9,857 bases of DNA from Bacteroidota bacterium (GTDB taxonomy: Bacteria > Bacteroidota > Ignavibacteria > Palsa-1295), in NCBI GenBank assembly GCA_025363505.1, contig JANYDV010000246.1:1-9857 (forward strand), given 5' to 3'. The translations under genes were made by a program, and so were the position numbers. Under the pieces are notes generated by a model that saw nothing but the letters and a program-made list of their open reading frames with translations, was not told the DNA's origin and ran no database searches. Positions 6,451 to 9,857 of the stretch are shown piece by piece; the stretch's first letter is position 1, and each line of letters opens with the position of its first letter.

Positions 6451-7782
6451 ATGAACTACCTACTTCAACGATCATTCGTCGTGCTTTTGTGTGTCATCGC
6501 TTTCGGGACCGTGAGAGCCTCAGATGATGCGAGCATTAATGACGTGCAAGAATTTAACGTCGATGACATTGATGTCTTATTGCGCGAATGTCCCGAATCG
6601 CCCAGCGTTACGACCGTCATGTACATCAAAGGCGGAACCAGCGCTATGCCAAAAGAAGAATACGCATCGAGCGAATATTTTGCAATACGGTTAGTGCCCG
6701 AAAGTGGAACAGAATTCACACCCAAAGCTTATTTCCGCCGTTCAATACTCAGAATGGGTACTGCATTTGCCGGTGCCGATGGTCGCGATTTTTCGGCTGT
6801 TACCATGAGGTGTATCCGAGAACATTTTGATACCAGTTGGAAATTTTTTTCCGAAATTCTTGTCCATCCGAAAATTGATCAAACCGAATTTGATAATTTT
6901 AAGCGCAATGCATTGTTGAGTTATCAATCAGGAAGAAATAATCCTGATGCGCTTTCACGAATTGTCCTCGACTCGATCTATTGGCGCTATCACCCCTATG
7001 GGAAGCGTTTGACACGCGAAAATATGGAGCCGCAGACAACCCAGCATCTCTTGAGCTATTATAAATCCTTGATGGTTAAGTCAAGATTATTGCTCGTGGT
7101 CGTCGGGAGTATTACTCGGAAGGAATTAGAACAAAAGATGAGGAGTGCGGGTCTGACCTCGCTTCCGCAGGGCGAGTACGTTCCTCCGTCAATACCCTTT
7201 CCAGCAAAAGCTTTTTCAGCCGGTGCATATTTCCCGCAGATCGATCGCCAGTTGCCGACAAATTATGTCGTTTGCTATCATACGATACCAAACAAAGGCG
7301 ACTCTGATTATTATGCCTACGTCCGGCTCCGCAATTTTATGGGGGGGTTTTTGTTCCAGCATCTACGCGTACAGAGTAACCTGGCATACGCTCCGAACAA
7401 CGAAGATATTGACGGTCGCGCAGCTGTCGAGATGATCACCTTTCAAACACCCTATGTTGATAGTGCGGTGAAGATCTTTTACAACGATGTAGATTTTTTT
7501 CAAAAAAATCTTATCCTTGAATCGGCAATCCGAAGCGGCGTTGCAAAGTGGGCGACGAGTAATTACCTCAAACAAGAAACGACGATCGAGCAAGCAGGCG
7601 CACTTGGGCAGGCTCAGCTGCTGACAGGATCATGGCGCAACGCATTTTTGTCGTTCGACAAACTTGCTAATGTAAAAGCCGAAGACATTGTCAGAGTTGC
7701 AAAAACATACTATCGCAATTTTAATTGGGTCGTCGTCGGAAATACGTCAACTGTCGATAAACGATTATTGGAATCGAGATAG
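6451..7782 (+). CDS. Exported M16-family non-catalytic partner subunit
   Basis: Second M16-family protein, 443 residues from the ATG at 6451, which lies one base after the upstream stop codon. That start gives a clean signal peptide (residues 1-23, ending VRA before SDD). ATGs at 6430 and 6391 overlap the previous gene and are less likely. The zinc motif is gone: the place of HxxEH reads about ASSEYF (72-77), followed by PESGT. The C-terminal domain keeps the Arg306 / Tyr313 pair in LRVQSNLAY, the substrate-binding signature of the regulatory half of split M16 enzymes. The catalytic neighbour has the reverse set, so a joint active site is likely. A G7 tract at 7341-7347, just before Arg306, is a possible slippage site. 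The gene converges on the chromate-transporter gene with 16 bases between stops. Confidence 0.9.
   Translation: MNYLLQRSFVVLLCVIAFGTVRASDDASINDVQEFNVDDIDVLLRECPESPSVTTVMYIKGGTSAMPKEEYASSEYFAIRLVPESGTEFTPKAYFRRSILRMGTAFAGADGRDFSAVTMRCIREHFDTSWKFFSEILVHPKIDQTEFDNFKRNALLSYQSGRNNPDALSRIVLDSIYWRYHPYGKRLTRENMEPQTTQHLLSYYKSLMVKSRLLLVVVGSITRKELEQKMRSAGLTSLPQGEYVPPSIPFPAKAFSAGAYFPQIDRQLPTNYVVCYHTIPNKGDSDYYAYVRLRNFMGGFLFQHLRVQSNLAYAPNNEDIDGRAAVEMITFQTPYVDSAVKIFYNDVDFFQKNLILESAIRSGVAKWATSNYLKQETTIEQAGALGQAQLLTGSWRNAFLSFDKLANVKAEDIVRVAKTYYRNFNWVVVGNTSTVDKRLLESR
7341..7347 (+). other. G7 tract, potential -1 slippery heptamer
   Basis: Seven G followed by five T lie inside the second M16 gene, reading ATG GGG GGG TTT TTG in frame. 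The last G of ATG plus the two GGG codons form G GGG GGG, which fits the X XXX XXX type of slippery heptamer. A -1 shift would reach a TAA at 7377-7379 and cut the protein before Arg306. The tract could give phase variation, programmed shifting or sequencing error, or be neutral. Confidence 0.3.
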
Positions 7783-7798
7783 GTCAAAAAAATTTATG

Positions 7799-8941
7799 TT
7801 ACAAAAACAATACTCCTAATATCCCTGCCCCAAGGATGATCAGCGGTTCGGGTATTTTAAAAGCAAAGCTCAGAATCAGTGCTACGATTGCAAGGCTTAT
7901 TTCGATTGGTCCCATAGATGAGTGCCTTGCAAGATTGATAATCGCTGCGGTTATGGCTCCGGTAGCGGTGGCAGTAACACCTTTAATAAAAGCTTGAAAC
8001 GGTGCATTTTTTGCAAGCCGTTCATACAACGGCGTGAGAACAATCACAAATAAATAAACAGGTAAGAATACCCCAAGTGCCGCAGCAATAGCACCGGGCA
8101 ATGCCGCTACAAGATAACCAATAAATGCCACTGTGATCACTAACGGACCTGGCGTAATCATCGAAATTGCGACAGCATCGAGAAACTGCCTCTGGCTGAG
8201 CCAGTGGTTGCCTTGCACCACACCTCCATAGAGAAATGGTATGATAGCCATTCCACTACCGAAGACTACCGATCCAGCTTGAATAAAATACCAGAACATT
8301 TCAAAAAAAGTAGTTGATATCGGAGCGGAGCTTTCTACGATGAGAAGTAACTGTGGAGAAAATGAAAATACAGACGTCGAAATACTTTTCGGTCTTTGTC
8401 TTAGAAGCATATATACTACTCCCCCGGCAAGAAGCATCCAAATTGGTTCATTCTCAAGAGCCACTGCAACAATGAGCGCCAGAATATATATTGCCCAAAG
8501 TAGTTTATCTTTGGCGATTGCTGTTTTTGTCAGTTTATATGCCGATCGCACCATTACCCCCAGCACTGCGGCACTCACTGCAGTGAATAGAGCTTGCATC
8601 CAATGCATTGCCCCATATTGCTGATACAGCATAGCTAACCCAATGACCATTACAAACGAAGGTGCAATAAAAGATATTGCTACAAGAGTTGTACCAAGCA
8701 CACCTGAACGGATATATCCAATATAGAGGGCAAGCTGAGTAGCAAACGGACCGGGCGCCATTTTGCTAAATGCAAGTCCGCGCAAGAATTCATCTTTCGT
8801 GACCCACCCCTTGCCTTCAACAAGATCGCGCTCCATATATCCGGCAAGCGGAACAGGTCCGCCAAAGCCGATTGTCCCGAGCTTCAGAAAATAGAGCACG
8901 AGACCACGAAGAGAATAAGGTGTTGCTTGTGAGGCTATCAT
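7799..8941 (-). CDS. chrA: ChrA-type chromate transporter, two-domain form
   Basis: CHR-family inner-membrane transporter of 380 residues, the usual length of the bidomain form. The N-terminal copy has FGGP (26-29), GWVTKDEFL (45-53), MAPGP (61-65) and QLALYIGY (69-76). The C-terminal copy repeats the plan with FGSGMAIIPFLYGGVV (227-242), QRQFLDAVA, TPGP (263-266) and AFIGY (272-276). About ten hydrophobic segments are visible. Characterised members export chromate by proton antiport, but many CHR proteins have untested substrates and no chromate-response regulator is nearby, so the substrate is inferred. The gene stands alone, convergent with the M16 operon and divergent from pyrG. A TATATTTG box ends nine bases before the ATG, hinting at an almost leaderless message. 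The start is secure because FGGP is near its normal distance from the N-terminus. Confidence 0.93.
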   Translation of the reverse strand: MIASQATPYSLRGLVLYFLKLGTIGFGGPVPLAGYMERDLVEGKGWVTKDEFLRGLAFSKMAPGPFATQLALYIGYIRSGVLGTTLVAISFIAPSFVMVIGLAMLYQQYGAMHWMQALFTAVSAAVLGVMVRSAYKLTKTAIAKDKLLWAIYILALIVAVALENEPIWMLLAGGVVYMLLRQRPKSISTSVFSFSPQLLLIVESSAPISTTFFEMFWYFIQAGSVVFGSGMAIIPFLYGGVVQGNHWLSQRQFLDAVAISMITPGPLVITVAFIGYLVAALPGAIAAALGVFLPVYLFVIVLTPLYERLAKNAPFQAFIKGVTATATGAITAAIINLARHSSMGPIEISLAIVALILSFAFKIPEPLIILGAGILGVLFL

Positions 8942-8950
8942 TTATTAAAT

Positions 8951-8958
8951 CAAATATA
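8951..8958 (-). promoter_or_regulatory. Candidate -7 element (TATATTTG) for chrA
   Basis: On the minus strand TATATTTG ends nine bases before the chrA ATG. It is identical to the boxes before the VWA and MmcQ genes. If used, transcription would begin only a few bases before the start codon. No TTG -33 box is seen; instead a near-palindrome occupies that region. Confidence 0.38.
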
Positions 8959-8974
8959 CGAACAGGAGGGATTT

Positions 8975-8989
8975 GTTAATACTAATAAC
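8975..8989. repeat. 15-base near-palindrome upstream of chrA
   Basis: GTTAATA-C-TAATAAC pairs at six of seven positions around a central C. It lies about 16 bases upstream of the candidate chrA -7 box, where a -33 element or an activator/repressor site would be. AT-rich content makes chance occurrence fairly likely. Confidence 0.25.
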
Positions 8990-9113
8990 TATTTATCACC
9001 GTAGTAACAGGTGTTTTAGGATTACAGATGGTCGCCCTATGCGAAACCAGGACATTCTCTGTAGAAAAGTACCCGCATATTTCGGAAAGATCTACTAAAC
9101 CAAAAAGTGCTCT

Positions 9114-9139
9114 CTGTTTTTTTATTAAAAAAAATACAG
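9114..9139. repeat. AT-rich inverted repeat (T7 / A8)
   Basis: CTGTTTTTTT and its near-complement AAAAAATACAG can pair at nine of ten positions around a six-base loop (9124-9129). The CTG/CAG ends close the stem. Because of its T7 and A8 runs it could act as part of a terminator on either strand. It lies in the middle of a divergent spacer, where no terminator for a flanking gene is needed. Confidence 0.4.
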
Positions 9140-9154
9140 GAGGCAAAGGCTTCC
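9127..9154 (-). terminator. Terminator-like hairpin plus T-run, minus strand
   Basis: On the minus strand GGAAGC and GCCTCC form a six-base stem with one A-C mismatch around a four-base loop (9139-9154). The stem is followed by TGTA and eight T. This is the shape of a weak intrinsic terminator for leftward transcription, which would imply an unannotated transcript starting to its right, near or antisense to the pyrG 5' end. It is weak and could be coincidental. Confidence 0.28.
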
Positions 9155-9260
9155 GCAGAGTAAAGAGATTTGATCGCAAGATGTTATTTTTAAGGCAATC
9201 TCGGCGATGGTATAGGTTAGTCTCACCGTCAGAAGTTACCAACAATCTCACCATTATAAG

Positions 9261-9291
9261 TATTTTGTCTCAAAATATTCGTATTTTTGAG
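9261..9291. promoter_or_regulatory. Nested inverted repeats upstream of pyrG
   Basis: Three related arms occur in a row: TATTTTG (9261-9267), CAAAATA (9271-9277) and TATTTTTG (9282-9289). Arms one and two are a perfect 7-bp inverted repeat with a three-base spacer. Arms two and three, extended to CTC/GAG at 9269-9291, give nine pairs with one bulged T around a TTCG loop. The two pairings exclude each other. TATTTTTG also fits a TAnnTTTG -7 box 34 bases before the pyrG start, so the array may be an operator or a leader switch. Regulation of pyrG here is inference. Confidence 0.4.
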
Positions 9292-9313
9292 TCCGTACTT
9301 TTACATTAGGATT

Positions 9314-9318
9314 AGGAG
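9314..9318 (+). promoter_or_regulatory. Shine-Dalgarno AGGAG deciding the pyrG TTG start
   Basis: AGGAG is followed after five bases by the TTG at 9324. This is the clearest ribosome-binding site in the window. It supports a TTG start, since no in-frame ATG exists upstream or before conserved residues. Confidence 0.7.
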
Positions 9319-9323
9319 TTTGT

Positions 9324-9857
9324 TTGGCAAAGAATCAGTACGGTAAGCAGACGAAGTTTATTTTTATTACCGGTGGCGTTGTTTCGTCACTCGGTAAAGG
9401 CATCGTCTCCTCTTCTCTCGGTCTTCTACTCAAAGCTCGCGGGCTTCGCGTAACGATCCAAAAATTCGACCCTTATATTAATGTTGATCCGGGCACTATG
9501 TCGCCTTATCAGCACGGGGAAGTCTATGTCACCGATGACGGCGCAGAGACCGATCTCGATCTTGGGCATTATGAGCGTTTCCTCGATGTCTCGATGACTC
9601 GCAATAATAATACCACCACAGGGCAAGTCTATAACGAAGTCATTCAACGTGAACGTCGTGGCGACTATCTGGGTGCAACTGTTCAGGTCGTACCGCACAT
9701 CACCGATGAGATTCGTCATCGTATGACTCGTCTTGCCGAAACAGGCAAGTTTGATGTCATCATTACCGAAATTGGCGGTACGGTCGGCGATATTGAGTCG
9801 CTTCCATTCTTAGAAGCAATGCGGCAGTTGATGATAAAAGTTGGCAAGCAACATTGC
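9324..9857 (+). CDS. pyrG: CTP synthase, N-terminal part (runs off the edge)
   Basis: CTP synthase makes CTP from UTP, ATP and glutamine, the last step of pyrimidine nucleotide synthesis, in the cytoplasm. The 178 codons present are the N-terminal third of a protein normally near 540 residues and cover most of the amidoligase domain. Seen in order: the P-loop region GGVVSSLGKG (17-26, Lys25), KFDPYINVDPGTMSPYQHGE (47-66), DDGAETDLDLGHYERF (71-86, with a Mg2+-ligand Asp), ERRGDYLGATVQVVPHIT (110-127), and EIGGTVGDIESLPFLEA with the second metal ligand Glu149. The C-terminal glutamine amidotransferase domain lies beyond the window. The start is TTG, followed by GCA AAG AAT (Ala-Lys-Asn), with AGGAG five bases upstream. 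No mutation or odd residue was seen in the visible part. Confidence 0.97.
   Translation, partial: MAKNQYGKQTKFIFITGGVVSSLGKGIVSSSLGLLLKARGLRVTIQKFDPYINVDPGTMSPYQHGEVYVTDDGAETDLDLGHYERFLDVSMTRNNNTTTGQVYNEVIQRERRGDYLGATVQVVPHITDEIRHRMTRLAETGKFDVIITEIGGTVGDIESLPFLEAMRQLMIKVGKQHC

Larger units (their letters stand above)
8942..9323. other. 382-base divergent spacer without a convincing gene
   Basis: This gap separates the starts of chrA and pyrG. Overlapping open frames exist on both strands (9028-9309 plus, 93 codons; 8982-9254 minus, 90 codons). Neither shows a recognisable motif, an upstream Shine-Dalgarno or convincing composition, so I do not call them. It does hold promoter-like boxes near each end, a near palindrome close to chrA, an AT-rich hairpin in the middle, and nested inverted repeats before pyrG. 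No tRNA fold or riboswitch was recognised. Confidence 0.6.

Noticed and set aside
7783..7798. Possible bidirectional terminator between the second M16 gene and chrA
   Set aside because: Only 16 bases with A- and T-runs and no GC stem on either strand; termination must lie within the coding ends or depend on Rho.
8982..9254. 90-codon minus-strand frame in the chrA/pyrG spacer
   Set aside because: No motif, no upstream Shine-Dalgarno, and it is opposed by an equally long plus-strand frame. Not called without expression or homologue evidence.
9028..9309. 93-codon plus-strand frame upstream of pyrG
   Set aside because: Runs through the hairpins and the pyrG promoter region and has no recognisable domain. 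A short phrase near its C-terminus looked protein-like but matched nothing I could name.
9426..9719. 97-codon minus-strand frame inside pyrG
   Set aside because: Entirely antisense to highly conserved CTP synthase motifs.
1..9857. CRISPR array, tRNA/rRNA, insertion sequence, phage or toxin-antitoxin system
   Set aside because: No regularly spaced direct repeats, no cloverleaf or T-loop signature, no transposase or terminal repeats, and no paired small toxin-like genes were found on either strand.

Overview
The window looks like chromosomal DNA of a bacterium from the FCB superphylum (Bacteroidota / Chlorobiota / Ignavibacteria-Kapabacteria side). This is inference. It rests on mid-range GC by eye, few Shine-Dalgarno sequences, and repeated TAnnTTTG boxes (the Bacteroidota-type -7 element) just upstream of genes on the expected strand. 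No tRNA, rRNA, CRISPR array, insertion sequence or prophage gene was seen.

Layout. (1) Bases 3-200 hold the 3' end of an unrecognised plus-strand frame. (2) Bases 203-4922 are a minus-strand block. In transcription order it holds an ECF sigma factor and its overlapping RskA-like membrane anti-sigma factor, a MmcQ/YjbR-family protein, a 520-residue VWA-domain protein, a DivIVA-domain coiled-coil protein, and a thermonuclease-family lipoprotein whose ATG abuts the DivIVA stop codon. (3) Divergent from the sigma factor, bases 5079-7782 hold two exported M16-family peptidase subunits. The first carries the HxxEH zinc site; the second has lost it but keeps the Arg/Tyr pair, so together they look like one split-site heterodimeric protease. 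(4) A two-domain ChrA-type transporter lies on the minus strand (7799-8941), ending 16 bases from the M16 pair. (5) A 382-base divergent spacer without a convincing gene precedes the start of pyrG (CTP synthase, TTG start with a clear AGGAG), which runs off the right edge.

How they may work together. The sigma/anti-sigma pair is a self-contained envelope-signal module. Its promoter region is shared with the exported M16 protease operon, and an identical octamer points towards each gene, so co-regulation is possible but unproven. DivIVA and the lipoprotein nuclease are probably translated from one message. The VWA protein has no MoxR-type ATPase partner in view. I see no clearly new multi-gene defence or mobile system. 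The most interesting items are regulatory: inverted repeats before pyrG, sigma and chrA, and a slippery G7 tract inside the second M16 gene. The nuclease lipoprotein, with its shortened C-terminus and CxxC motif, is also worth a look.
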